Assembly (NCBI GenBank): GCA_963930655.1
Contig: OZ005603.1
Span: 17,445,001-17,509,000 of the forward strand
Direction of reading: 5' to 3'
Length of the DNA stretch: 64,000 nucleotides
DNA from: Myrica gale
Taxonomy: Eukaryota; Streptophyta; Magnoliopsida; Fagales; Myricaceae
Shown here: piece by piece, positions 21,706 to 33,530 of the stretch
Layout: the number at the start of each line of letters is the position of its first letter
How positions within the stretch are numbered: position 1 is the stretch's first letter
Notes under the pieces: generated by a model
Database searches by the model: none
What the model saw: the letters and a program-made list of their open reading frames with translations, nothing else
What the model was told of the DNA's origin: nothing
Translations under genes and position numbers: made by a program

Positions 21706-23362
21706 TTCATCCGAATTTCAAGAAAATTTTCCTAAGTTTTCTAGTTTCCTATTGACCTATCGAGAGACCCCACTAGGGTTTTTACTTAAGGAAATACCTA
21801 GCGTTGTAAGATGACCAACTAGAGGTCAAGAATACAGACGATTTTGTATGAAGTGTGAGTAATTGATTGATTACTCTATACGTCTAGTGAGCCTTTGAAT
21901 AACACTAGTATGATCCATTGTAGGTAACGTGACGTTCAGCACTCAAGCAAGCAAATGTAAGAGGAGCTTACGTTTGTAAGTGAAAATCGTAAGTGAAAAC
22001 TTACTTTTTATGAAAACTGGAATGATATGCAACACATTTTTATGAACAAGCATAACATGTTATTTTATCATGCATTACATGTTTATAACCAAGTATGATA
22101 AGATATTATCCATCAAGCATGGCATAACATACGCATTTGCATGAAAGCATGGAAGAAGTTTTTGTGCAAATGAAAGGATGAAAGTTTTATGTGATAATCA
22201 TTATCAAGCATGACACGTCATAAGCATTTGCATGATTTTCATGAAAGGAAAAGAAAGATCTGTGCAAATGAAAGCAAGAAAGTTTTATGACAAGTTAAGT
22301 TAAGGGGCTATGGTCGGTACCGTACCATCAAGATGGACTCCCATACCGATGGACGAATGTGAGAAGGTTGGGTGAATCCTAAGAGGTAGTGCAACCACAC
22401 TGAAGGACAAATGTGAGAAGGTGTGGACCTCCAAGGGTCTTGTCTAGCAACTACGAGCTAGCTCGACCAAACGAAATGTCCCCAAGGGTAAGGGAGACGG
22501 TTCCGATGGGAACGCACAACCCTGACTTCAGGGGTTAAATGGAGCTTAAGTAGCCCACAAGTTATGAATGAACTATTTTCAAGGGCCATGAGTCAAATTC
22601 AAGTGCATGAGCAAGTTTTACAATCAAGGGCCATGAGCCAAAAGCAAGTGCATGTGCATGTGCATGTGCATATGCACATGAAGCATACATGCACATCAAG
22701 AAGTCATGATCATGCATGAAGCACATTATGTTCCTAGTGCATGATTACAAGCGCATGATTTCAAGTTATGTTTTCAAGCTATGGTACTAGTGCATGATTA
22801 CAAGATTATGAATTCAAGTTAATGTATACAAGTTTCAAGTTCATGCTAAAAGTTCATGATATCAAGTTATGTTTTCAAGCTATGGTACTAGTGCATGATT
22901 ACAAGATTATGAATTAAGTTCAAATTTACAAGTTTACAAGTTCAAGTTTATAAGTTCAGGTTCATGATTTAAGTTCATGTTTACAAGATCATGTTTACAA
23001 GTTCTTTTCCTTACTGAGTCGTTTGACTCACAGTTTTCAAAATGTATCATTTCAGGTTTGTCAGGTGACAGGAGTCCTGAGGATTTTCCTGACTTAGTAA
23101 GTAGTAGATTGTAATGTTGTTGGTCATAGGCCTTTGGGAATGTACTATGGGTCAAGAGTTGAAGAATGTTCATGAAGCCCTAAGAGTACTTGATATCCCA
23201 CTGAAGCAGCAGGATGCTAAACAATATTGTAAGGTATATATGGATTTAAGATGTTATGAGTAAGTCAATATGAAGAGAATTCGATGGAATCCCTTAGATC
23301 ATGTACTTCAGCTGTGCAGCCATGCGATGTCATTAAGACGCTTACCCTATTTCGAGGAAGTC

Positions 23363-23529
23363 GTTTTGCGTAAGTTGAAGTTTATGGTAAATCTCTTTGG
23401 TAGTCTCTCTCAGCTGTTTGTGTAAAAAAAAAATCCGCTGCTTGATTAAGAGAAAACGCTGGAACATTCATTGAGTGGATGTTCACGGCTGTCATTAACC
23501 CCCTTCGGGCTAGCGTTCGGGGCGTGACA
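23363..23529 (+). other. F2 tail joined to a divergent LTR body
   Basis: From GCGTAAGTTGAAGTTTATGG to GGGGCGTGACA this matches the reverse complement of 41569-41760 and 1879-2060. The sequence before 23363 does not align with F2 and itself contains an end-like GCTGTGCAGCC...TCATTAAG segment. Suggests inter-family recombination or template switching. Confidence 0.5.
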
Positions 23530-25405
23530 ATATCACTCCCATTACCCGCCTTATAAGCATGAACCTCCCACCAAGGCATCCCGATGTTTAATTAAACTCT
23601 TTCAAATCCATGAATCCGAAGCTTTTATCCCCACTTCTTTAAAAGGCCGCCCACATAAATATTTTCCACTCAACACCTTTACCCACAAGCTATCTTTTTT
23701 GGTCTGCATAGTCCAAGCAAGTTTCGACACTAGTGCTGAATTAATATCAGTAGTATGTCTCATGCCCAAGAACCCCTCCCGCTTCGGTAAACAAATCGTC
23801 TTCCAAGCTTTTAGAGATAAACTACGTGACTGTTCGGCCTTCGTCCCCCACCAGAAATTTTTTAGTGCACTATCTATCTCCTTACACCATGAATTTGGCA
23901 TAGAATAAAAACTGAGAAGGTAGGAGGGTATCACCCCAGCCACTGCCTTAATCAACATCGTACGCCCAGCTTACGAGAGGACCTTGGCCTTCCACCCCGT
24001 GATTTTCTGCAAGAACCTTTCCTTAATATCACTCGCCATAGAAGCTTTATTTTGAGGTATAATCAACGGCAAACCAAGGTGTTTTGCTTTTGATGGAAGT
24101 TTCTTTAATTGCAACTGGTCCAGGATGGGGAGAGCATGTCATCCACGAAAAATTCTTGCTAAAGACCGACGACTTTTCTCTATTAACTTTTTGTCCCAAC
24201 CACTCCATATCCAAAGTGGCCGCCTCTCGAGATGTGGCCTTCCCGAATAACAATAATCATCTGGAAAGAGGAAATGTGAGATGCTAGCCGCTTCATGGCT
24301 TATTTTGATACCTTTCAGCCTGCCACTAGTCTTAGGACGAAGCAACAATCGAGATAACACTTCAGAGAAAATAATAAAAATCAAAGGTGAAAGAGGGTAT
24401 CCTTGGCGAATACCTCTCGAAGGCCGGAATCTACCAAATGGGCTTCCATTGATAAGGATAGAGAATGAGGAGGTAGAAATACACTGCTCCACCCATTGAA
24501 TCCATTTGGAATGAAATCAAAAATGTTCTAATACCTTCAAAACAAAACCTCACTCCACCCTATCATATGCTTTCTCCATATCCGCATTTGTAGCCATTCA
24601 TCCCCTTCTCCCTTCCTTGTGATTCATGCACTGAAATATTTTCGCTACCACGATATAATTATCCTGAATGGCATGTCTAGAGACAAAATCAAGCTGGAAA
24701 TAATTTTATAAATAACGTTACATAAACTGATAGGACGAAACTGAGTAACCTTCGATGGACTGGCAACTTTCGGGATCAAAGTAAGATTAGTATGGTTCAA
24801 TGCTGGCACTAGCTTCCCATGAGTAAAAACGTGAACAGTGCTCATTACATCCGACCCTACCACATCCCAAAAAAAGCAAAAAAAGAATATCCTCATCCCA
24901 TCGGGCCCGAACGCCTTTTCTGGAGCCATTTTCTTCAAAGTGTTCAATATCTCTACCGCATCAGGTACTTTTGTAAGCATTTCATTGTCTTCATCAGAGA
25001 TCACTGGCTCTATCAAGTTTTCCAGATCTTGTGGAATTGTAGGAGAGATAGTAGCAAAAAAATTCTTATAGAACTCCAGAATCTCACTCCCTATCTCTAC
25101 ACACCCCGAAATCCACCCATTCTCGTCATTTTTTAGCTTTATAATCTGATTATGACACCGACGGAGCACCGTGGATGCATGATAAAACTTTGTTTTCAAC
25201 TCGCTGGACATCACCCACGTCTCCCTTGATTTCTGCCTCCAGAGCACCTCTCAATAGTGCAACTGTAACTCAAGCTTCAACGAAATCTCTAGATCAAGAT
25301 TAGAATGACTGTCCTCCGTTTGTTGACACGCCTCAAGCTACTCCTTCACCCTATGAATGGAGTCTTGAATTACCCCAAAGTGTTGTTTATTCCATTTTCT
25401 CAACG
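23530..25405 (-). pseudogene. LINE (plant L1-type) ORF2: reverse transcriptase and C-terminal flank
   Basis: Read on minus from 25405: linker ending in LWRQKSRETWV; RT blocks FGPDGM, LIPKV, FRPISLCNVIYKI, GIRQGYPLSPLIF, and the catalytic box as FLFPDDY, where F-A-D-D is normal. The post-RT region follows (GVIPSYLLSFYSMP, FWWGTKAEQ, LSLKAWKTICLPKREGFLGMR, SGKYL). Several frameshifts and stops, for example around 24540-24645, make it non-functional. RT would copy LINE RNA at nicked target DNA. It is cut at 23530 by the outer LTR; the rest of ORF2 is beyond that LTR, outside the window. Right end joins 28456 after removal of the solo LTR. Confidence 0.88.
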
Positions 25406-25864
25406 TGTGAGACCCCGATTTTCCCCTAGTTATTTCTTATGTATTATCTTTTATTTTCCGATGTATTAGCTTTTATTTCATCATGGGGCCATATTTTTGG
25501 CTAATGTATGGCCTAATCTTTATGTTATGGTACTTCGATTAAAATGGGATTTTATTTCATAAAATTTCCCAAATAATTTTCTTGTCATTTTGTGCAAAGT
25601 TTGAAATATATTTTCCTAGGAGCCGAAATTTTGCAAGGTAAGTTTCTCTCTTATGAATATATATTTTTCATTTACTTAATATGTTCATGGCCCATAAAAT
25701 TTAAATTATGATTAAAGATTTCTTTATATAGGCCGAAAATAATTAATGGATAAAATCATGAATTTCTTTTGAGTTATTGATTGAATATTTTGTGTCATTC
25801 ATATGTGGCATATATTATTACCATGTGGCCTAGATTAACAAGTAGAATTTTCATTAGAATATTA

Positions 25865-26105
25865 AATGATAAGTTATTTAATAATGTGATAAGTTTTAAG
25901 AGAGATTTAAAATGATAAGCACACTTGCTTATCATAGTGATAAGCAAGCATGATGATAGGTTGGGAAACTTTTAGGGTGATAAGTCCTTGTGGTTATTGT
26001 AGAGATAGGCTAGAGTCATTATCAAAAGATAAGATATCTTGCTTATAGGATGATAAGCTATTGGAATGGATTAGATAAGCTAGAGAGCTTATAAGAGATA
26101 AGTTA
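25865..26105. repeat. GATAAG/CTTATC array in F1 U3 (sense copy)
   Basis: Repeated GATAAG/CTTATC words such as AATGATAAG, GTGATAAGC and TGCTTATC, corresponding to the array at 10796-11040 in reverse. Confidence 0.75.
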
Positions 26106-26938
26106 GGTGAAATAGTAACCAAGTTGAAAGTTAGTTGCAATTCAAATGTGGAAGTAACTAAGTTGGTTGGAAGGCAACCAAACAAAGCAAATGAGAGTCA
26201 AGGACATGGCTTTTACGTGAATGAGCATATGGTGAATTGAAAAGCCAAAAGTGAAATGCCATGTGAAGTGTAAGATTGTGTAAGATGCATTCAATGAGAC
26301 AAGACAACACATGGAAGTAAAAAGAAGAGAAAAAGCAAAGGGGGAAGTGAGATTTACGTAGGAATCATGTGAGGAGAGAGAGAAAACAATTCAAATGCAA
26401 GCCATGCTTAGGGAGACAAGGAATTGATGTGATGAAAAGGTGAAAAGAGAGAGAGAAGGAAGATGCATGCTTGGTGGACCAAGGCCCCCCCATTCCTCCC
26501 CTTTCCTTCAAAATTTTCTCTCTTGTCATCTCAACACCTCAAGTCATGTGTCATAGCATTTACTCTCCTTGGGAGACTCATTCTCTCACACCTCACACTT
26601 GCAAATGTCTTCGCCGAATTTTACACTTCACTTCACTTTCCAACTCTTCCTCACTTGGCCGAATAGTGCAATTTCTCTCAACACTCTCCCAGTTTCTTCT
26701 CTTGGCCGAACCACCCCTCTAGGATTCAAGGTTTGCTCTTTTCCTCTTGTACTCTAAACTACACTCTTCTTGCCTTCTAAATCACACTCCAAGAACCTAA
26801 GTTAAATCTCTTTTGTGTGACCAAATCTCTCTTTGTGCAACCCCATCTCTTCCTTGAAAACCCTAACCATTAGCCTCATTTCTCTTGAAGAAGTTAGTCC
26901 ATTTCCATTAGGACTAATCATTCAAGCTAAAGGTAGAG

Positions 26939-27044
26939 GTAAGCTTGGTTCTATTTGGTGATCTTACCTAAAGTTTCATAAGTACTAACCTAGGGCATTT
27001 TATTTTTCTAGGTACTCAAGCTTGGGATAATCAACAAGGTAAGG
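26939..27044 (+). promoter_or_regulatory. Putative leader mini-intron/mini-exon, sense F1 copy
   Basis: GAG|GTAAGC at 26938/26939, TACTAAC, TTTTTCTAG ending 27011 (73-nt intron), 27-nt mini-exon 27012-27038, then GTAAGG. Unchanged in length from 579-680 despite nearby deletions. Confidence 0.5.
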
Positions 27045-28455
27045 TTTGGAACTTGTTCTTCTCTTGATGGCCGAAAGGTTTTATGTATAGATCTTGAAGT
27101 TTTAGGTTTTGATATGCCCTGATATTGTTAGATCTTGAATGTTTAAGAACCCTAGGTTGTTTAAATGCTAGATCTAACCATGAAAACCTTAGATCTAAGG
27201 TTGAATGTGAAGAAAAATGCAAATGGAGAGCAATGCATGTTAAAGGAAGTTAGATCTAGGTCTTGTTGTGTTGGTTGGTTGCAAGTTAATTATTTTCCTT
27301 AGATCTATGGATATATATATATATCTTTGGTTGATAACCGATTTCAAAAATACAAGTGTTTAATGATTACGCACTATTTCTTAAAGTCTAAGAAATATTT
27401 GAATCGCTTGTAGGCGATCCATGTGTCTTATACACTACCCAGGAAGACCAAGTGTAAGTGGATACTGTAAGTGGACAGTAAGTGTTCCTTTTTCAAAACT
27501 GGAATGACACACTGCATCGTTTCATGAACAAGCATGAGAGTTTAATCGAGCATGACACAACATGTGCATTGCATAAATTTTTCAAGAAGAATGTTTATGC
27601 AATGATTTTATGGAAAGACTAGGAAAAGTTTTATGAAACGATAAGTTAAGTTAAGGGGCACTGGTCGGTACCGTACCATCAAGATGGACTACCATACCGA
27701 AGGACGAATGCGAGAAGGATGGGTGAATCCACGAGGCTGTGCAACCACACTGAAGGACATTGAGAAGGTGTGGGCCTCCAAGGGTCAAGTCTAGCCACTG
27801 AAGGACGAATGCGAGAAGGTGCGCTAGCTGACCATATGTAAGGTCCCCAAGGGAATTCGGGGACGGTTCCACAGGGAACGCACAACCCTGACTTCAGGGG
27901 TTAAATGGAGCGAGCCCACAAGTAAAAGATATTAAATGGTTAGGAAAAGGCCAAGAGTGGCACAAGTATTAATAAGTAATTTTCAAGGGCTGGGGGCCGA
28001 ATTTAAGCAAGAGCATATGCATATCCATGACATGCATGTGCATCACTTATCAAGTTCTTTCTTCATGATTAAGCAAGCATAAGTCAAGAGCATGTTTCAA
28101 ATTTATGTATTTCCCTTACTGAGTCTCTTTGACTCACGTTTTCAAAATTGTGTCATTCCAGATGCCTCAGGTGAAGAGAGTCAGGAGGACTACCTGACAT
28201 AGAAGCACAAGAATTATGTTTCAAAATTTTGATGATAGTGGCTTGATCGTCACTAGTTGGCTTTTGATGTGTTATATATGTTTTGTATGAAAAACTTAAC
28301 GAGAACCCTGATTATGTATGGTTTAGCTCGAATCCCTCGCGATCCTGTACGTTTCCGCCATAATCGCGTAAGTATGTAAGTAAGAATGCTGGAGCCATCC
28401 GGGGTATAGCTCGCGGCTGTCACGGTCCCTGCGGGATGCCGTTCAGGGCGTGACA

Positions 28456-29318
28456 CGACGCATAGCGTGCTGCCTGTATTTTTTTGAACAAACATACAGC
28501 TGGATTTGCATCACTAAAACTAGCCCAAGCATCCACGATCACCCAAAAATAAGAAGCTTCTCGAGTCCAAAACATCTCAAACTTGAAAGGTTTTGGAGCC
28601 CGTTGTTCATCACCAAATAGACATAAGATCAACAACACATTATCTGAGTTCGTAATGGGGTAGTGGTGAATCACAGCCTCGAAAAATGCCAGACTCCAAG
28701 GCACATTTGAAATACCCTGATCCAACCTCTCGCGAATGTTCACCAAATTGAATCTTTTTATTGCACCATGTAAACTTGGACCCCACGTATCCCAAATCCA
28801 CAAAACTCATTCTCTACATAAACGATTGTAACCCACCTCTAGAACCTAAAGCTTGGAGTTGTCTACTCCTTGTTTCTCTTGCTGCCACACTATATCATTA
28901 AAATCCCCTATGCAAATCCACATGGAATTATGAGACAGAGCAAAGGAGATAAGTTTGTTCCAAAATTCTTCCTTTTTCTCTTCAGCCCGGCGGTCCATAA
29001 ATCAAAGAGCAAAAAAACCGGGGTTCATCCCCACCTGGTTCCACATCCAGATGCACAAGATTTTTTGAAACACACTCCACCTTAAAATTGAAATTAGGAC
29101 GCCAACACAACGCCGACCCTCCTTTCCTACCGATTGGAGGGATAGTAAGAAACAAAGAAAAACCCAACTTTTTCATCACCTGAGCTAGAGAAACCACAAT
29201 CAATTTTTGTTTGTATCAAAAATATCCCTATTGGGTCAATGGTTTTCACCATATCCCATAGGGCATGCACTGCAGAGGATGGCCCCAACCCTCGGCAGTT
29301 CCAAGATATCAACTTCAT
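28456..29318 (-). pseudogene. LINE ORF2: AP endonuclease domain
   Basis: On minus, starts MKLISWNCRGLGPSSAV at 29318, the standard start of plant L1 ORF2 endonucleases. Further on: CSLIYGPPG, WICIGDFNDI (catalytic Asp/Asn motif), LDQGISNVPW and SDNVLLIL, where the family has S-D-H; the His is replaced. It spans at least three frames with stops, so it is dead. The enzyme would nick target DNA for target-primed reverse transcription. It runs into 25405 once the solo LTR is removed. Confidence 0.88.
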
Positions 29319-29569
29319 TTAGGGGGTGGGGTCATGGTTTTGCCCGCCTCGTCAGCCTTGTTGGTATAAAGAGTAACATTAGAACCTGGAAATTTCCCGT
29401 CATCCCAGTTCTCTGCTTGGTGCGACTGGAGATGGATAACTTCCTATGTGCTCTTGACTGCCCTTTGAAGGGAATTCGACTACCCCTCTTTTGACCAATG
29501 TCCCCACCGTCGGGTCTGTTTCCTCCAGCGCTCGTTTGATACCGCTACTGCTACTTAAGAACAGCGGGG
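29319..29569 (-). other. LINE ORF1/ORF2 junction region, left piece
   Basis: LINE sequence upstream of ORF2, broken by the Athila insertion. Target copy CGGGG is at 29565-29569. It joins 57105 when the Athila element is removed. No clear frame; probably ORF1 C-terminus or intergenic spacer. Confidence 0.65.
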
Positions 29570-29957
29570 TGATTGTATCACAATTTTGTTAATTAATCAC
29601 TTGAGTAATTTCTAAAATTATACCATTTCCACTAGAAAATGAGAAATTATGCTTTGGGTCTTAGTAAGGGGCAAATTGTTAATTTTGACAAAAGCAAGTG
29701 CAATTCAGTAAATTTAAGAAAACAAACATTATCTGTTTTCTATCCTCTCTCCATATTTCCATGTTTCCCTTTTCATAAATATAATTGGAATATTTTCTAT
29801 AAACTTGACTTCTCTTTTTTTTTTTTACGTATTGTATATGAACAATGGAGATGAAGTGAGCTCATGGAAGTGAGAAGGAGGAGAATATGTCTAAAAGATC
29901 AAATCAGCTCCTGCCAAGTGTCAAAGAGAGAGGGAGGTTGAAATAAAAAATAAAAGG

Positions 29958-30053
29958 TTTCGCTAGAGCGGTTGTCGAGCGGTGGTCAAGCGTGCCAAGT
30001 CTGTCTGAAATTCTCCAAGGGCGCTCGAGCACGGGTCGCGCTCTAGTCGAGCG
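29958..30053. repeat. CGCTCGAG/GTCGAGCG cluster in Athila 5' LTR
   Basis: GTTGTCGAGCGGTGGTCAAGCG and GGGCGCTCGAGCACGGGTCG. The 3' LTR counterpart (55902-55985) is better preserved. C-to-T type changes have eroded this copy, for example CTAGAGCGG here against CTCGAGCGG. Confidence 0.75.
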
Positions 30054-31049
30054 TGAAGATCCTGACGCCGTGTTAGACGTCTAGCCCATTTTATATTAGG
30101 TTCTTCTTTACTCAGGGCATTTTTGGAAGTCAAAAATGCACTTGGGCATTGCTAAGCCGAGTTGGAGGAGAGGATTCGAGAACGTAAAAAAAATCAACAG
30201 AAATCGGTTGCGAGCTAGAGAGGAGACCGGGTGGCTTTTTGTGGTGACTTTTCATTGCTTTTTGAGGCTCCTCCCGTAGAGACCAAAAAAGCTTTGGGAG
30301 CTTTTGGTTGCTTTTCTTTTGGAGCTTTGTTTTTTCTTCTTTCATAGCTTTTGGTTGTTTTTGTTTTCTTTCATAGCCTTTCATTGCTTTTCGTGGCTGC
30401 TGAGCCAAGATAAAAGGCTTTTGGTTGCTGTTGTTTAGACAAAAATACTCTCTTCCTGCTGTTTAGACCAAATGCTCTCTTTTCTTCTTTTGTTGCATCT
30501 TCATTTCAGTTTTAGATTTTGCTTTTTGTGGATGATCGACTGTTATGTTATGTCTCCATTTCACTTACCTAATGTCAGAATAGTGATGTGTTAATTTTTG
30601 TTAGTTGGATTGAGTATGGGTATGAATAGATTTTGGCCAGCTAAAGATTGGGTATAAAGTGTTCGATGAAATGTCTCTTAGAGCAGGAAACCATGGTGTT
30701 AAGTATTTTCTTTGGGTGATTGGGCTAGATGATGTTGGTATTTGACTTAGCTTTTCAAGCAAGGATAATCTTCATCATTTATCACACGTCCATGGATTCG
30801 ACCACTTTATTGGAAGATGTGGATTAATGCCAAACGTTGTTTACTCGACAACTACTTGATTTTATCTAGTTTCAACTCCATCTCATGCTACGTTTAATAT
30901 CATGTTTTTCTTGTTAGCTCTTTATTAATCTTTTAGCATTTACATTGATCATAACTCAAAATCTTCAGTAATCATGGATGATATCCAAGAACCCGACCTT
31001 TCCCTTTGTAAATACCATTTTAATTGTAAATAGAACATAGTTTCTTTTA

Positions 31050-31663
31050 GGCTTAAATGCATTGTAGGTCCCTGGGGTATCGCCTTTTTACAAATTGGTC
31101 CCTGTGGTATGAGTTTGTACTAGCTAGTCCCTGGGGTAAGCATCTTGTAACAAATTTGTCCTCCCGTTAGATTTTCGTCGACCCACTTAACGGCCGAAGC
31201 TGACATATCAAAAAATCTAACGTCATCAACGAATGGGGTGATGCGGCATGTCGAGAGGTGAGCAGGCTGAGTTGCTTGTGCTCAAGATGTTCAGGATGCC
31301 AGAGCTCGGTCTGTGCTCGGGATGCTCGGTCTGTCCTTTGTTGGTGCTATTTCATTGGTGCATATGATGCCGCATGTACCCGTATCCCGAGCAGGCCAGG
31401 CTGCTTGTGCTCAGGATGCTCGAGCTGGTGCTGCTCAGACTGCTCGGGATGCTCGGTCTGTCCTCTGTTGGTACTCTTTCATTGGTGCATACGCGGAAAA
31501 TAATCCACATCAGCTTCGGTCCTTAAGTGGGTCGACGAAAATCTAACGGGAGGACCAATTTGTTACAAGATGATTATCATAGGGACTAGCCAGTACAAAC
31601 TCATACCACAGGGACCAATTTGTAAAAAGGTGATACCACAGGGACCTATAGTGCATTTAAGCC
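31050..31663. mobile_element. Mutator-like MITE, 614 bp, 9-bp TSD
   Basis: Terminal inverted repeats of about 155 bp starting GGCTTAAATGCA, mirrored at the right end as TGCATTTAAGCC. Target copies TTTCTTTTA at 31041-31049 and 31664-31672. The Athila 3' LTR shows the unoccupied site (CATAGTTTCTTTTATTGTAA, about 56967-56986). A 9-bp duplication plus long TIRs indicates a non-autonomous MULE. The interior is GC-rich with a roughly 65-bp duplication (ATGCTCGGTCTGTCC...TTTCATTGGTGCATA at 31320 and 31450). No transposase frame. Confidence 0.93.
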
Positions 31664-31806
31664 TTTCTTTTATTGTAATGGTGGTCAGAATGAAAAATTG
31701 AACACATCGTTCTTTGTGGTGATGATCTAGGACTTCCCTAGTATTACTTGACAACCTCCTACGTTTGGGAGTATTTCGCTAACCATTTTTAGGTGAGTCA
31801 AGTTTT

Positions 31807-31824
31807 TGGCGCCGTTGTCGGGGA
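31807..31824 (+). other. Primer-binding site, tRNA-Asp
   Basis: TGGCGCCGTTGTCGGGGA, six bases after the LTR end, complementary to the 3' end of plant tRNA-Asp apart from one C-to-T change. Confidence 0.9.
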
Positions 31825-32020
31825 CGGTAAGTTCAATTGACATTTTATTGCCATTATTTTTCTTTATTTCCTTTTTATATTATTAGTTGATGGTTCTTTA
31901 TTTTATACACTGACACTTTATACGCACATACACTTGATATTTCTCTCTTAGGCACTCATGTTTGATGAAGTGGGCAAGAGATGATACGCATAGACTATAT
32001 AGAGTGAATTCTATGATAGT

Positions 32021-33530
32021 GTGTATAGTGATAGTGTGCCAAGTGTTGAGTTGGATATTAATAGCATTGATTTAAACACTGATTTGGAAAATTCTGTTGT
32101 TGTTGAGGATATGGCTGAACAAGCACCTAGAACATTAAGAGATTATTTGTTGCCCACTCGCACCACAACACCATCATGCATTGTTTTACCTGGTGATGCT
32201 TCAAATTTTCAATTAAGCATGGCATGATGTCAATAGTACCTCAATTCCATGGGATGGATTCTGAAAGTCCATTCCAGCACCTGAAGGACTTTGAGCTTGC
32301 TTGCATTACTTTTATTACTAGAGCTACTACAGATGAATTTGTTAAACTTCGTTTATTTCCTTTCTCTTTAAAGGATAAAGCGAAGATTTGGTTTAATTCT
32401 TTGAAGTCTAATTCTATCTCTAGTTGGTCTAATATGCAGCGCGAGTTCTTACATTAATTCTTTCCTTTTTAGAGAACTCAGTTTCTACAAGAGCAGATTA
32501 ACCAGTTCACTCAAAAACCTGAAGAGACTTTCCATGCCAGTTGGGAAAGGTTCAAAGACTTGGTTAATATTTGTCCTTATCACGGTTTTGAATCTTGGAG
32601 GCTAGTTAATTATTTTTACACTGCTCTCACCCCTGATTACAAGCAGTTTGTTAAGACTATGTGCAATGGGGAATTCTTTAGCAAAGAACCAGATGAAGCA
32701 TTATCATTTTTTGATTTTCTTGCTGAGAGTGCACAACAATGGAACACTATGACTGATCCAGCAACTTTAGCAATATAGCCACTTAGAGCTATTGCTGGTG
32801 GGGCAGATATGAGATTAAGGAAAAAATTGATGTCCAACCTCGAATAGATGCATTGACCAGAAGATTAGAAGTTATGGAGATGGAAAAAGTGAAGGCTGTC
32901 AAAGTAACAGATGCTTATTTACTATGAGCTGATTCCAGCTACAAGAGTCAAGATTGTCTAATTATGTCAGCATTCCAAAAGAGTGGGTGTAATCAAATGC
33001 AATCAGCAAATTGGGTTAACAGAGCATAGAATCAGCCTTTCTCTAATACGTATAATCCAGGATGGAGGACTCACCCACATTTCTCATGGAGGGATGATCA
33101 GCCTGGCCAGTCTTCATCACAATTTCAGCAGCCCTCACAGCAGTCATATGTGCCACCTTCTCAGCAACCATTTCATCAGGCTACTCCTCAGCACTAGTAT
33201 CAGCCACATCAGACTTCTCAGAGGTATCCATTTGCAGCAGTACCTCCAGGATTTCAATCTCATATAGTTCCTCAGAGTTCTCAGTTTCAACCCCCTGCTC
33301 CACCAAAGAAGTCTTTTGATGAAAGTATGGCACAGATGGCCAACACACTTCAGCAGTTCATGCAGATTCAGGCCACCACTAACAGTCATAACACTCAGGC
33401 CATAAATGAATTACGGGGCACCATTAATAAGATGAGTACGACATTGAGCACTCTTGATAAAGGAAATTTCCAGCACAACCTCAGCCTAATCCTCAAGTAT
33501 TCGGCAGCAACAAGTGCATAATGTCTCAGA
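32021..33530 (+). pseudogene. gag: Athila gag (capsid) remnant
   Basis: Pieces in three frames: an N-terminal part to about 32225; then the retrotransposon gag core (VPQFHGMDSESPFQHLKDFE, LFPFSLKDKAKIWFNSL, EETFHASWERFKDLVNICPYHGF, FYTALTPDYKQFV) to about 32778; then a Gln/Pro-rich tail to about 33530. Frameshift near 32224; stops at 32457 and 32472 and after 32778. Capsid would package element RNA in cytoplasmic particles. A non-coding leader of about 200 bp separates it from the primer site. Confidence 0.85.

Larger units (their letters stand above)
19828..23529 (+). mobile_element. Outer Tekay-type LTR, 3' part (about 3.7 kb)
   Basis: Resumes inside the leader of another sense LTR where the Tekay element had inserted; compare AGCTCTCACCCAAACAA here with TAGCTCACCCGAACAAG in the 3' LTR at about 17645. 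Order: homopurine leader (19848-20060), donor GGAG|GTGAGTGG (20061), AGATCT-rich text, CGCTCGAG words (21629-21705), GGTACC module (22313-22545), TGAGTC/GACTCA stem (about 23018) and a 3' end GTTCGGGGCGTGACA. The last 167 bp match the F2 tail closely; the body before it does not. The LINE resumes at 23530. Confidence 0.85.
25406..28455 (+). mobile_element. Solo LTR, family F1, sense, internally deleted (3050 bp)
   Basis: Starts TGTGAGACCCCGATTTTC and ends CAGGGCGTGACA. Flanks CAACG (25401-25405) and CGACG (28456-28460) match at 4 of 5 bases; the one change is G to A in a CpG context. Compared with the first F1 copy it lacks about 118 bp after 26930 and about 840 bp at 27311. It keeps the CTTATC/GATAAG array (25865-26105), leader splice signals (26939-27044) and GGTACC module (27663-27905). 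It splits the LINE ORF2 between endonuclease and RT. Confidence 0.93.
29570..31800 (+). mobile_element. Athila 5' LTR (with MITE)
   Basis: 2231 bp, about 1608 bp without the MITE and its target copy. It matches 55590-57104 closely. It carries a segment of about 80 bp near 29608-29688 absent from the 3' LTR. CGCTCGAG-type words at 29958-30053. Ends AGGTGAGTCA next to the primer site. Confidence 0.93.
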
